From Clostridia bacterium (GTDB lineage: Bacteria; Bacillota; Clostridia; Oscillospirales; CAG-272): a stretch of 36,657 bases of DNA. The DNA is taken from the NCBI GenBank assembly GCA_017456905.1, contig JAFTIL010000028.1, forward strand, positions 1 to 36,657, given 5' to 3'. The notes beneath the pieces are model-generated. The model did no database searches, had not been told where the DNA came from, and saw only the letters and a list, made by a program, of their open reading frames with translations. Shown here piece after piece: positions 7,783-16,588 of the stretch (its first letter is position 1; the number at the start of each line of letters is the position of its first letter). A program made the translations under genes and the position numbers.

Positions 7783-8753
7783 ATGAGCGTGAGCCTTTCA
7801 TATCCATTGTGATACCTGTTTATAACGGAAGCAACTATTTAGCTGAGGCCATTGATTCCGCATTGGCTCAAACCTATGCCAACGTGGAGATCATTGTGGT
7901 CAACGACGGCTCTAAGGATGATGGTGCCACTGCCGCCGTTGCAAAGTCCTACGGTGACAAAATACGTTATTTCGAAAAAGAGAACGGCGGTTCTTCCTCG
8001 GCGATCAATTTCGGCATTTCAAAGATGAGGGGCGAATGGTTTTCATGGCTGAGCCACGATGATCTGTATCTGCCCGAGAAGCTCCAAGCGGAAATGGATT
8101 ATCTGAAGGCCTTACATATTCCCGAAGATGAAGAGCCGATGCATATGCTGTTTGCGGCATACGAGCTGATTGATGCTTCCGGAAATACCATACGCCGCTC
8201 CAAACTCTCCAAAGAGCAAAAAACACAGGCTGTTGTGGAGAATATGTCGGGCAACGAATATTTGGTAGCACAGCCGAGAAAATTCAATTTTCACGGCTGT
8301 TCCTGCTTGATACACAAAAAGGTGTTTGAAACTTTCGGTGTGTTGGACGAGAACTTGCGGATCTTGAATGACGTGGAATGGTGGTTTCGTATGTACACGG
8401 GCGGCATCAAGCTGCACTATGTACCGAAGGTGCTTGTGAAGGGCAGAATGCACGCCGCTCAAGTCGGAAGAAGTATCGGCTATTCGTCCAAGCATCCCGA
8501 AAACGATATGCTGTGGAAAAGACGATTTATGTGGCTTCGCGAGCATCATCCTCAAAACGCAGAGCTTTATGCGCTGTTGATCAGAGACGCATATCTCAGC
8601 ACACGTCCCTCTGACGGAAAAGCTGCTTTCGATTATGCGGTACAAATAGCCCCTCGAAAAAAGATGTCTTTAAGCATCAAGGCTTTTTTGTGCCGTACGT
8701 ATGCGCTTTTGCGTCTTGGCGCGAAAAAGGTGTATATGAGAATAAAAATGTAA
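7779..8753 (+). CDS. Glycosyltransferase family 2
   Basis: This 324-residue GT-A enzyme has the GT2 opening ISIVIPVYNGSNYL (about 8-21), the nucleotide-binding VVNDGSKD (about 40-47) and a metal-binding SHDD (92-95) in place of DxD. The C-terminal third is basic and lacks clear membrane helices. It starts within the stop of the previous gene (ATGA, 7779-7782). The donor sugar cannot be inferred. Confidence 0.9.
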   Translation: MNEREPFISIVIPVYNGSNYLAEAIDSALAQTYANVEIIVVNDGSKDDGATAAVAKSYGDKIRYFEKENGGSSSAINFGISKMRGEWFSWLSHDDLYLPEKLQAEMDYLKALHIPEDEEPMHMLFAAYELIDASGNTIRRSKLSKEQKTQAVVENMSGNEYLVAQPRKFNFHGCSCLIHKKVFETFGVLDENLRILNDVEWWFRMYTGGIKLHYVPKVLVKGRMHAAQVGRSIGYSSKHPENDMLWKRRFMWLREHHPQNAELYALLIRDAYLSTRPSDGKAAFDYAVQIAPRKKMSLSIKAFLCRTYALLRLGAKKVYMRIKM

Positions 8754-8771
8754 AGGATAATTTGTTATCTT

Positions 8772-9899
8772 ATGATTCCGTATCTTATACTTTTATTCGT
8801 TCCCCTTCTGTTTGGTTGTGTGGCATGTACGGTGACCGTTCAGGAACGAAACAGAAAATGGTTTCTTTCGGTGGGGACGAGCAAAAGAATTTTAAACTCC
8901 AGCCTTATGCTGCCTGTTTTCTTTTCTCTCTTGATCGTTTTGCTATCGGTGAGACACATAAGTATCGGAAATGATACGTATAATTACGCCGAATTCTTTG
9001 CCAGGTATATCCGTGCTGATTTTTCGGAGGTTTTTAAGTATGGATCCGACTTCCTGTATTGGTTGCTGAATTGGCTGGTCGGCAAAGTAACACAGAACTT
9101 TCAATGGTTTCTGACGATCGTGGCGCTTTTATCCGTCATCCCCGTTGCCAAGGTGTATTGCGACGACAGGGAATACGGCTTTTTGAAGATCATTCTTTTC
9201 GTCAATATGTCCACCTTTGTCATGCTGTTCTCGGGATTGAGACAAGTATTGGCCATGGCTATGGGTCTTGTTGCCTATGAGTTTGTCCGCAAAAAGAAGT
9301 TTTGGTGGTTTTTGATCTTTGCAACCGTGGCCCTGGGCTTCCATCATTCTGCGTTTGTTGTTTACTTGTTTTATCCGCTGTACCACGTGTCCTTCAAGAA
9401 AAAGCACTTGTGGTTTATTGTCCCCGGTCTTCTCTTGGTTTTTATTTTCAATAAACCTATCTTCACTTGGGCTACATCGATTTTAAACTCTGTTTTGGGT
9501 GAAAAATATGCCGCAACCATAGAAAACACGGGTGCTTACACAATGCTCATTTTGTTCGCATTGTTCCTGGTGCTTGCGTATGTACTTCCCGATGAAAAAA
9601 AGATGGACAGAGAGACCATAGGCCTTCGTAACTTTTTGATCATGGCCGTTATATTGCAGTGCTTTGCGCCTGTGCATACGTTGGCCATGCGCCTCAATTA
9701 CTATTTCGTTATCTTCATTCCCGTGCTGATCCCGAAAATATTGAAAAACACCAAGTCTAATTATAAAGAAGTGGCCTGGTTGGCAAGCATCGTCCTGACT
9801 GCCTTTTTCACGGTTTATTATTTATATACGACTTATGTGAGCTGCAAGACAGGGATCAGTTCCTTAAATACGTATCCCTACGTTCCTTTTTGGAAATAA
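8772..9899 (+). CDS. EpsG-family polysaccharide polymerase (Wzy-like)
   Basis: This 375-residue membrane protein has about 9-11 hydrophobic segments and the EpsG-family sequence SVRHISIGNDTYNYAEFF (about 58-75). Its GLRQVLAMAMGL segment in the middle is also characteristic. EpsG/Wzy proteins polymerise lipid-linked repeat units on the outer face of the membrane. It is the only polymerase seen in the locus, set between glycosyltransferases. Initiation at 8772 is preceded by AAAGGA at somewhat long spacing, so the start is moderately sure. Confidence 0.85.
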   Translation: MIPYLILLFVPLLFGCVACTVTVQERNRKWFLSVGTSKRILNSSLMLPVFFSLLIVLLSVRHISIGNDTYNYAEFFARYIRADFSEVFKYGSDFLYWLLNWLVGKVTQNFQWFLTIVALLSVIPVAKVYCDDREYGFLKIILFVNMSTFVMLFSGLRQVLAMAMGLVAYEFVRKKKFWWFLIFATVALGFHHSAFVVYLFYPLYHVSFKKKHLWFIVPGLLLVFIFNKPIFTWATSILNSVLGEKYAATIENTGAYTMLILFALFLVLAYVLPDEKKMDRETIGLRNFLIMAVILQCFAPVHTLAMRLNYYFVIFIPVLIPKILKNTKSNYKEVAWLASIVLTAFFTVYYLYTTYVSCKTGISSLNTYPYVPFWK

Positions 9900-9920
9900 G
9901 ATCAAAACAGGATAGTTTTT

Positions 9921-11105
9921 ATGAAAATCGTTCAGATCAATGCTACCTGCACGTCAGGTAGTACAGGCAAGATATGCCTTGCTGTCAGTCGTTTATTGTC
10001 ACTGCATCAGATAGAGAACTATATCTTACATACGCAGTCTGATTGTCATGAGTTGTCGGGGCAGGCATATGCTTCAAAGACATACGTAAAATTAAACGCT
10101 TTGTACTCCCGCTTGAAAGGGAATTACGGCTTTAACAGTGTGGTCGCAACCAAAAGGCTGATAGACCATCTGGAGCGTATTCAACCGACCGTCGTTCACT
10201 TGCACAATCTTCATAGCCATAACTGCCATCTGGGATTGTTGTTTTCATACTTTAAAGACAAAAAGATCAAGCTGTATTGGACCTTTCACGATTGCTGGGA
10301 ATTTACGGGATACTGTCCCTATTTCGACATGGTTGATTGCGACAAATGGAAAACAGGATGCCATCATTGTCCGCAAAAAAAGAAATACAGTTGGATTTTT
10401 GACCGCAGCCGATGGCTTTACGGACAAAAAAAGGAACTGTTCCAAGGGCTTGATCTTACGATCATAACCCCGTCACAATGGCTGGGGGATCTTGTCAAGC
10501 AATCCTTTTTGAAGGAATACCCCGTACAGATCATCAATAACGGCATAGATCTTTCGATTTTTCGGCCCAGGGAAAGCGATTTCCGTTTGCGTTACGGTTG
10601 TGAAAACAAAAAAGTCATCCTTGGCGTTGCCTTTGACTGGGACGCACGAAAGGGCCTGGATGTATTCATTGAATTGGCCAAGCGGTTGGATGAGGCTTAT
10701 CAGATCGTGTTGGTGGGAACGAATGATAAGATCGATCAGCAATTACCTGACAGTATCATCTCGATCCAACGCACACAAAATCAGGCGGAGCTGGCGGAAA
10801 TATATACCGCGGCCGACGTGTTTGTGAACCCGACCCGAGAAGAGAACTATCCAACCGTCAATATGGAAGCTTTGGCCTGTGGAACGCCTGTGCTGACCTT
10901 TGATACGGGTGGAAGCGCGGAAATGTTGGATGAGACCTGCGGCGCCGTCGTCCCGAAAAATGACGTTGACGCCCTGGAAGAGAAGATCCGTTATATTTGC
11001 ACCCAAGATATCATTAAAAAAAGCGATTGCCTTCTGAAGGCAGACTCATTCAATCAAAACAAAAAATTCTACGAATATCTCAAGTTATATGGAGCAATGA
11101 AATGA
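9921..11105 (+). CDS. Glycosyltransferase family 4
   Basis: This 394-residue GT-B enzyme has HLHNLHSH (about 93-100) and WTFHDCWEFTGYCPYF (about 120-135). A cysteine group follows (C140, C147, C150) that is common in one exopolysaccharide GT4 subfamily and may bind a metal. The E-x7-E pair is E308 and E316 within NPTREENYPTVNMEAL. The gene ends in an ATGA overlap with the LicD gene. Donor and acceptor are unknown. Confidence 0.88.
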   Translation: MKIVQINATCTSGSTGKICLAVSRLLSLHQIENYILHTQSDCHELSGQAYASKTYVKLNALYSRLKGNYGFNSVVATKRLIDHLERIQPTVVHLHNLHSHNCHLGLLFSYFKDKKIKLYWTFHDCWEFTGYCPYFDMVDCDKWKTGCHHCPQKKKYSWIFDRSRWLYGQKKELFQGLDLTIITPSQWLGDLVKQSFLKEYPVQIINNGIDLSIFRPRESDFRLRYGCENKKVILGVAFDWDARKGLDVFIELAKRLDEAYQIVLVGTNDKIDQQLPDSIISIQRTQNQAELAEIYTAADVFVNPTREENYPTVNMEALACGTPVLTFDTGGSAEMLDETCGAVVPKNDVDALEEKIRYICTQDIIKKSDCLLKADSFNQNKKFYEYLKLYGAMK

Positions 11106-11917
11106 ATCCGTTACAACAAAAAGAACTGGAAATGCTGAAAATTTTCGTAGAACTATGCGACAAGCTGGGACTGAAATATTATCTTGTGTGCGGCAGCGCA
11201 TTAGGAGCGGTCAAATATGGCGGTTTTATTCCGTGGGATGATGATATTGACGTGGCGCTGACCCGCGAGGATTACCGCGTTTTTTGTCAAGAAGCGCAAG
11301 CTTTATTGCCCGAAGGAATTTTTCTGCAGACCCACGAGACGGATCCAAGATATCCGTGGATCTCGGCCAAGCTTCGTGACAGTCGGACAACGTATATTGA
11401 AACACCATCAAGAGAGATGAGGATCAACCACGGTGTGTATCTTGATGTGTTCCCGTTGGATGGATATCCGACTCGATCAAGTGAGATCAGAAAGCTGGAG
11501 ATCTATAAGGATTATCAAAAGCTGCTGCTCCTCTCGGCATATCGAGGGACGTATAGCTTGAAGGTCAGAATTCTTTTGAATATCTTTCGCTTTTTGGGGG
11601 TCCATAGGCGTACCGCAAAAATCGTCAGCAGATTGCAAAAGGCTTTGTCCGCATATTCAACCGAGGGCTCGGTGCTTTGGTGTAATCACGCCAACTGGCA
11701 GGGCAAGCTGGAATATGCCCCCCGTGAGCACTACGGGCAGGGAAGGATGGTCAAATTTGAAGGCCTTGACGTACGTGTGCCCGAAAAATATGATGAGTAT
11801 CTGACACAAAAATACGGTGATTGGCGTGCAGATCTTCCCGAAGAACAAAAAGTGGGCCACCACTACTATGAGATCATGGATCTTGAAAAATCCTATATTG
11901 AGTATATGCAAGAATAA
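11102..11917 (+). CDS. LicD family phosphotransferase
   Basis: The protein is 271 residues when started at the ATG at 11102, whose ATGA overlap with the previous stop decides the start; a longer in-frame ATG at 11027 lies inside the preceding gene. It carries the LicD signature: CGSALGAVKYGGFIPWDDDIDVA split as GSALGA (31-36) and WDDDID (45-50), the metal-binding Asp cluster of the nucleotidyltransferase fold. LicD proteins transfer phosphocholine or another phospho-substituent from a CDP-activated donor to surface glycans. No choline uptake or CDP-choline genes are present, so the phospho-group is open. Confidence 0.88.
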   Translation: MNPLQQKELEMLKIFVELCDKLGLKYYLVCGSALGAVKYGGFIPWDDDIDVALTREDYRVFCQEAQALLPEGIFLQTHETDPRYPWISAKLRDSRTTYIETPSREMRINHGVYLDVFPLDGYPTRSSEIRKLEIYKDYQKLLLLSAYRGTYSLKVRILLNIFRFLGVHRRTAKIVSRLQKALSAYSTEGSVLWCNHANWQGKLEYAPREHYGQGRMVKFEGLDVRVPEKYDEYLTQKYGDWRADLPEEQKVGHHYYEIMDLEKSYIEYMQE

Positions 11918-11978
11918 GGATTTCTCCGTTATTGTCGGTTTACATAGATTTTTCCCCATTCCTCGAAAGGAGAAAATT

Positions 11979-12323
11979 ATGACACATACGAGATTTATTC
12001 GCGTTTTGGCTTTCTTGACCGCTTTGGTCATGGTGCTCGGCATGATGTCGTTGTCAAAGGTTATCCCCGATTATAAGAATATGATCCCCACAGCCGGCAA
12101 CTACGGTGTTTCCTCTGTTTCCACCATGGCGGCCTATGCCGAGAAGAACGGCTACGGTCTTTCCAAGTATGGTCTGTATGAGCACGAGGGTGCGTACTAC
12201 TTCTGCGGGGCAGGCAACTACAGCGCAGTTGTGACCAATATTTCCAGAGAGTGTCCCGTTTCTTATTGTCATCTGCCCGTAGGCGTCTACGCCTTCGGTG
12301 CAGACGGTAAGATGCTCCTCTGA
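11979..12323 (+). CDS. Small predicted secreted protein of unknown function inside the polysaccharide operon
   Basis: The protein is 114 residues when started at 11979, six bases after AAAGGAG (11966-11972). A longer in-frame reading from 11817 lies in the LicD gene and is rejected. Residues 1-28 look like a signal peptide (basic THTRFIR, then FLTALVMVLGMMSL). The mature part is Gly/Tyr-rich with four cysteines (in YFCG, RECP, SYCH and near), and ends GVYAFGADGKML, which recalls cell-wall-binding repeat units. It has no glycosyltransferase motif. Codon use (many C-ending codons) differs from the flanking AT-richer genes. It may have been inserted into the operon, or be a truncated wall-binding protein. 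Function unknown. Confidence 0.7.
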   Translation: MTHTRFIRVLAFLTALVMVLGMMSLSKVIPDYKNMIPTAGNYGVSSVSTMAAYAEKNGYGLSKYGLYEHEGAYYFCGAGNYSAVVTNISRECPVSYCHLPVGVYAFGADGKMLL

Positions 12324-12350
12324 TAAAGATCGACTCTTTTATTGGACCGC

Positions 12351-12418
12351 GCCCCTTTTTTTGGGGGGAGTGGTTGTCACACAAGTGCAATGCCTCCCCG
12401 TGGCGTGTGACGGGCAAC
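12351..12418 (+). promoter_or_regulatory. Interleaved hairpins before the acetyltransferase gene
   Basis: The gap after the secreted protein can form CCCC/GGGG around seven T (12352-12366), GGGGAG with CTCCCC (12365-12370 with 12394-12399) and GTCACAC with GTGTGAC (12376-12382 with 12405-12411). The last two interleave, so they are either exclusive or a pseudoknot. This could be a partial terminator or attenuator within the operon. No known RNA class was recognised. Confidence 0.3.
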
Positions 12419-12473
12419 ACGGATGAATGCATTCGTGGCTGAATTGCAAAATCGTTACGGCAAGGAAGAATAT

Positions 12474-12992
12474 ATGAATATATATATAAAAGCCATATTG
12501 AAGCGGTATTATAAACTGCTGCACAAATTTAACCCCGAACGATATAAAGCAAAATATCCCAAATTTCTGCGTGATATGGGAATCAATATTTCCGAAAATT
12601 ATTATGCTACAAAGCATGGATTTATTGCGCCCTCCGTTATGTTTGATGCCAATGATTATTCTCTGATCACCATCGGAGATGCAACCACGATTTCCGAGGA
12701 CGTTGTTTTTCTGACGCACGATTATTCCATATCCAAAGGCTTACAGATGATCGACCCCGCGTTAACAGGGCGTTTCTTGAAGCCCATCAGTGTCGGCAGT
12801 CATTCCTTCATAGGCATGAGAGCCATTCTTTTGCCGGGAACCACGTTGGGGGATCACGTGATCGTCGGTGCAGGCGCGGTGGTGAAGGGGAGCTTCCCCG
12901 ACAACGTTGTCATAGCGGGAAATCCTGCCAGAATTATCTGCAAGACCGACGAATGGGCCAAGCAGCATTTTGAAGCGAAGGATTATCAATAA
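12474..12992 (+). CDS. Hexapeptide-repeat acyltransferase (LbH / WcaF-like O-acetyltransferase)
   Basis: The protein is 172 residues from the ATG at 12474, which follows AAGGAAG (12462-12468); an in-frame ATG at 12423 without a good ribosome site would add 17 residues. The second half contains left-handed beta-helix repeats: ITIGDATTISEDVVFLTHDYS with the usual catalytic histidine (H in LTHD), then SVGSHSFIGMRAILLPG and IVGAGAVVKGSFPDNVVIAGNPAR. This is the maltose/galactoside/WcaF-type O-acetyltransferase architecture, using acetyl-CoA to decorate a sugar of the repeat unit. The N-terminal 40 residues are basic and may hold the acceptor. Confidence 0.85.
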   Translation: MNIYIKAILKRYYKLLHKFNPERYKAKYPKFLRDMGINISENYYATKHGFIAPSVMFDANDYSLITIGDATTISEDVVFLTHDYSISKGLQMIDPALTGRFLKPISVGSHSFIGMRAILLPGTTLGDHVIVGAGAVVKGSFPDNVVIAGNPARIICKTDEWAKQHFEAKDYQ

Positions 12993-13008
12993 AAAACGGT
13001 AATAACGC

Positions 13009-13980
13009 ATGGAAGATAAAAAAGTCAGCATCATCGTTCCCATATACAATAGTGAAGCCTATCTCCCCTTGTGTATTGAGTCGATGATCAAGCAAACTTA
13101 CAAAAACATAGAGATTCTTTTGATTGATGACGGCTCAACGGATGCCTCTTTGGACGTATGTCTCCAATATGCTGAAGCGGATGAAAGGATCAAGGTCATT
13201 CATCAGGAGAATGGCGGCGTATCGTCGGCAAGAAATAACGGCCTGGATCACATGACGGGAGAGTATTTTGCCTTTGTGGACAGTGATGATGAGATCAAGG
13301 AAAACGCCATTGAATTTTTGCTCAACGATCTGCTGATCTATAACGCCGATATGGCTTCTGCCGTAAAAAGCACGGTTTTACCCAACGGAACGATTACGAG
13401 CGTGTATGAGGATCAGTCCTTGAACGTCTATTCTGGGATGGAGATGCTGCGCCTGTCTTTGGAAGGCGAGCGTCAGACCAATTCTGCCTGTGCAAAGTTA
13501 TTTAAGCACTCCGTTTTTCATGCGGTGCGTTTTGCGGAGGGAAGAAGCATCAACGAAGACGGCTTCTTTTTGTTTGAGTGTTACACCTTACAGCCCACGG
13601 TGGTACAGCATAACGTAAGTGTTTATTTGTATTACGTTCGGTCAGGGTCAAGCTCAAGAAACGCATTTTCGGATAAGTATTTCGATATGCTGTATTTTTG
13701 CGAGCGAAAAAAAGAGATCGTACAAAAGAACTATCCCGAGTTGTCTGACCATTTGATCACGATGGAGGTTAGCGCACATCTTTTCTTTTTAGAGATCCTT
13801 TGCAGAACGACCGAAGCCAAGTACAAGCCGCAACAAAAAGCCAGCATAAAGCTGGTCAAAAAATATTATCGTGTTTTTGATTGTATGAATCAGCACGAAC
13901 GGAAAATGGCTTGGATCGTGGCGCACGGCGGGTATCCGCTCTATAAAAAATTGATTCGATTAAAATACTACAGATCATAG
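13009..13980 (+). CDS. Glycosyltransferase family 2
   Basis: This 323-residue GT-A enzyme has VSIIVPIYNSEAYL (6-19), the nucleotide site LLIDDGSTD (37-45), VSSARNNGLD (71-80) and the metal-binding DSDD (91-94). The C-terminal half, of about 150 residues, is variable and without membrane helices. It starts 17 bases after the acetyltransferase stop, within the operon. It closely resembles in plan the GT2 at 15593, so the two may act successively. Confidence 0.9.
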   Translation: MEDKKVSIIVPIYNSEAYLPLCIESMIKQTYKNIEILLIDDGSTDASLDVCLQYAEADERIKVIHQENGGVSSARNNGLDHMTGEYFAFVDSDDEIKENAIEFLLNDLLIYNADMASAVKSTVLPNGTITSVYEDQSLNVYSGMEMLRLSLEGERQTNSACAKLFKHSVFHAVRFAEGRSINEDGFFLFECYTLQPTVVQHNVSVYLYYVRSGSSSRNAFSDKYFDMLYFCERKKEIVQKNYPELSDHLITMEVSAHLFFLEILCRTTEAKYKPQQKASIKLVKKYYRVFDCMNQHERKMAWIVAHGGYPLYKKLIRLKYYRS

Positions 13981-14086
13981 ATCCGATTTCGCGAGAGCGC
14001 CAACGGTTTGTTTTCAAAAATGAACGGGAACCGCTCTGCGGCTTGGGATGATGTCTGATGGTTCGATATACTGAATGGTGGAGTAG

Positions 14087-15589
14087 ATGGATGTAAAAAA
14101 AGGAAAATTGAACGTAGTCGTGTCCATTGCTTTTAAAATTATCACGATGGTCATGGCTATTGTGGTCAAAAGGGCATTGATCGGTGCGTGCGGAAACGAA
14201 GTTAACGGCCTGAATTCCCTGTATATCAGCATCATCGGCTTTTTGTCGGTTGCTGAACTTGGAGTGGGCAGTGCCATTATCTTTTGTATGTACAAGCCGA
14301 TCGTTGAAGGCAATCATGATAGAGTATCAGCACTTTATCATTTGTTTCGAAAGCTGTACTTGATCATTGGCGCAATGATCTTTGTCGGCGGATTAGCAAT
14401 TTTGCCGTTCTTGCCTTTTTTGGTTAAGGATTACAGTCAACTGAGCGTGAATATGCACTTGACTTTTTTACTGATGTTGATATCGGTAACGGCAACGTAC
14501 TTGTTCAGCGCAAAAACCTCTTTGATCAATGCCTACAAAAACAATTATATTACCACCGCTATTTCTCAGGGTGGTGTGGTCTTGCAATATGTTTTACAGA
14601 TCGTGGTTTTGTATTTGACACGATCCTTTGAGGGTTATCTGATCTGTCGGATCCTTGCGGTTTTGGCTCAATGGATAGCGTCTGAAATTGCTGTCAGAAA
14701 GAACTATGGCGCAGTTATCAAGACGCGGGCGGCGTTGGATGATGAAACCAAAAATGACGTGAAACGAAGCATCAAAGCCATGTTCATGCACAAGATCGGA
14801 TACGTTTTGGTGAATACGGTCGATAGCGTGATCATTTCGGCTTTTGTCGGTGTGGTCGCCCTAGGTGAATACTCTAACTATACCATGATCCTTTCTTCCA
14901 TGTCGGGAATTCTGACGCTGGTGTTCACGTCGTTGACTTCGGTCATCGGCCACTTGTGCGTAGAGGAAGATAAACCGACGGTGCAAAAATACTATGAGAG
15001 CTTTCATCTGTTGAATTTTATCATAGGAACAGTCTTTTTCTTGGGATATTATGCTGTCGTTGATCATCTGATCGCGCTTCTGTTTTCTCCCGAGTTGATC
15101 GTGTCCAAGAGTGTTTCGTTCGTCATTACATTGAATGGATTCGTGCAATTCATGCGGCACAGTACACTCACCTTCAGAGACGCAACGGGATCATTTTATC
15201 AGGATCGTTGGAAGCCCCTGTTCGAAGGTGTTCTGAACATTATTTTATCCATCTTGTTCGTCAATTTCATTGGTGTTACGGGTGTCATCGTTGCCACCAT
15301 CATCACGAATCTGGTCATTTGTCACGTGGTGGAGCCTTACGTATTGTTTAAAAATGCCTTTACCGCTTCGCCTAAAGTGTTCTATCTCAGAAGCTACGGT
15401 ATGATTTTGGCATTTGCCGTAGCGCTTGGCTTTTTAAGCTGCTGTCTGCAGTCCTTTTCAAATGAGTTTGTCGAGATGATCGTCAACGGCTTCATTTCGC
15501 TGGGCTTTTCAGCGGGACTGTGTATGATTTTAATTTTGACCAATAAAAAGAAAAGCAAGCAGTTGCTGAAGATTTTGAGGAAGGGTTAA
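14087..15589 (+). CDS. Second polysaccharide flippase (Wzx-like)
   Basis: This 500-residue protein has about 12-14 membrane segments and the MOP-type opening KLNVVVSIAFKIITMVMAIVV, then FLSVAELGVGSAI, which is conserved in oligosaccharide flippases of clostridial capsule loci. It has GGTGGAG 7 bases before its ATG. The 106-base gap before it holds no gene. It lies between two GT2 genes and differs from the flippase at 1350, so the locus may assemble two glycans or one flippase may be a relic. Confidence 0.85.
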   Translation: MDVKKGKLNVVVSIAFKIITMVMAIVVKRALIGACGNEVNGLNSLYISIIGFLSVAELGVGSAIIFCMYKPIVEGNHDRVSALYHLFRKLYLIIGAMIFVGGLAILPFLPFLVKDYSQLSVNMHLTFLLMLISVTATYLFSAKTSLINAYKNNYITTAISQGGVVLQYVLQIVVLYLTRSFEGYLICRILAVLAQWIASEIAVRKNYGAVIKTRAALDDETKNDVKRSIKAMFMHKIGYVLVNTVDSVIISAFVGVVALGEYSNYTMILSSMSGILTLVFTSLTSVIGHLCVEEDKPTVQKYYESFHLLNFIIGTVFFLGYYAVVDHLIALLFSPELIVSKSVSFVITLNGFVQFMRHSTLTFRDATGSFYQDRWKPLFEGVLNIILSILFVNFIGVTGVIVATIITNLVICHVVEPYVLFKNAFTASPKVFYLRSYGMILAFAVALGFLSCCLQSFSNEFVEMIVNGFISLGFSAGLCMILILTNKKKSKQLLKILRKG

Positions 15590-15592
15590 AAA

Positions 15593-16522
15593 ATGGATCC
15601 GTTGGTTAGTGTGGTGATACCAATCTACAATGTGGAGCAGTATCTCGATAAATGTGTAGAGAGCGTTGTGGGTCAAACGTATAAAAATCTCGAGATCATC
15701 CTGGTCGATGACGGAAGCCCCGATACGTGCCCTCAAAAATGTGATGAATGGGCAGCCAAAGACTCTCGTATTAGCGTCATACACAAAAAGAACGGAGGGT
15801 TGGGTTTTGCTCGGAATTCCGGAATTGATAGGGCCTCCGGGGAATATATAACGTTTGTGGATTCCGACGATTATCTGACGGTGGACGCCATCGAAACCAT
15901 GCTCTCGCGGATCGAAAAAGAGCAGAGCGATCTTGTGGTTGGCCAATTTGTAAAAGTATATCCTGACGGAAGCCAAACGCCGTCATCCTATCCGTGGATG
16001 CATGACTGCGTGATCAGCAAGGACGAAGCAATGCACATGATCGGTTCTTTGAAAAAGCCCTTGCCTTGCAGCGCTTGGGCGAAGCTATATCGGAGGACGA
16101 TTTTTAAGGATATCCGTTATCCTTCTTTAAAATCGGCTGAAGATACGTATACGTTTCCCCACGTCATAGGGCACTGTTCGACTGTATCTGTTACCTCGAC
16201 GGTCGTATACCATTACGTGCAGAGGGAAACGAGTATCATTCATAACAAAACCCGTGTTCGTCAGATCGACAGCCTGATGGCTATATTACACGTGGCACGC
16301 TTTTTGTTGGAACGTCACTATGTGGAGGAAGCCAAGGTTTACTATCGGTCTGCGATCTACCGTTCTGTTGAAATGAAGGGCGATCAAGAGGCCAAAAAGC
16401 TGATCCGTGATGCCTTTAATGCAGAGGAAAGGAAATTGCTGGGGAAGCGAGACGTTCAAATGCTTCTTTCCATGTTTTCCTATAGGTTTCCGTCTGTTTA
16501 TCAAAAATTAAAGAAAAAATAA
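15593..16522 (+). CDS. Glycosyltransferase family 2
   Basis: This 309-residue GT-A enzyme has VSVVIPIYNVEQYL (5-18), IILVDDGSPD (35-44), GFARNSGIDRASGEYITFVDSDD split as GFARNSGID (71-79) and the metal-binding DSDD (90-93). It is the last gene of the operon, starts three bases after the flippase stop and is followed by a strong terminator. Donor and acceptor are unknown. Confidence 0.9.
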   Translation: MDPLVSVVIPIYNVEQYLDKCVESVVGQTYKNLEIILVDDGSPDTCPQKCDEWAAKDSRISVIHKKNGGLGFARNSGIDRASGEYITFVDSDDYLTVDAIETMLSRIEKEQSDLVVGQFVKVYPDGSQTPSSYPWMHDCVISKDEAMHMIGSLKKPLPCSAWAKLYRRTIFKDIRYPSLKSAEDTYTFPHVIGHCSTVSVTSTVVYHYVQRETSIIHNKTRVRQIDSLMAILHVARFLLERHYVEEAKVYYRSAIYRSVEMKGDQEAKKLIRDAFNAEERKLLGKRDVQMLLSMFSYRFPSVYQKLKKK

Positions 16523-16537
16523 GCTTGAAGTCAAGTG

Positions 16538-16576
16538 AAAACCTCCCGTTGCTCAGAAAGAACAACGGGAGGTTTT
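16538..16576 (+). terminator. Terminator of the polysaccharide operon (possibly bidirectional)
   Basis: A perfect 14-bp stem (16538-16551 with 16563-16576) has an 11-base loop, followed by T16577-16578 to make a six-T run. It has A-rich sequence on the 5' side, so it can also serve the convergent metallophosphoesterase gene whose stop is at 16589. Confidence 0.92.
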
Positions 16577-16588
16577 TTGAAAGTCCCT

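Noticed and set aside
11027-11101. Longer N-terminus for the LicD protein
   Set aside because: It overlaps the preceding glycosyltransferase by 79 bases, while the ATG at 11102 gives the usual ATGA overlap and the family N-terminus.
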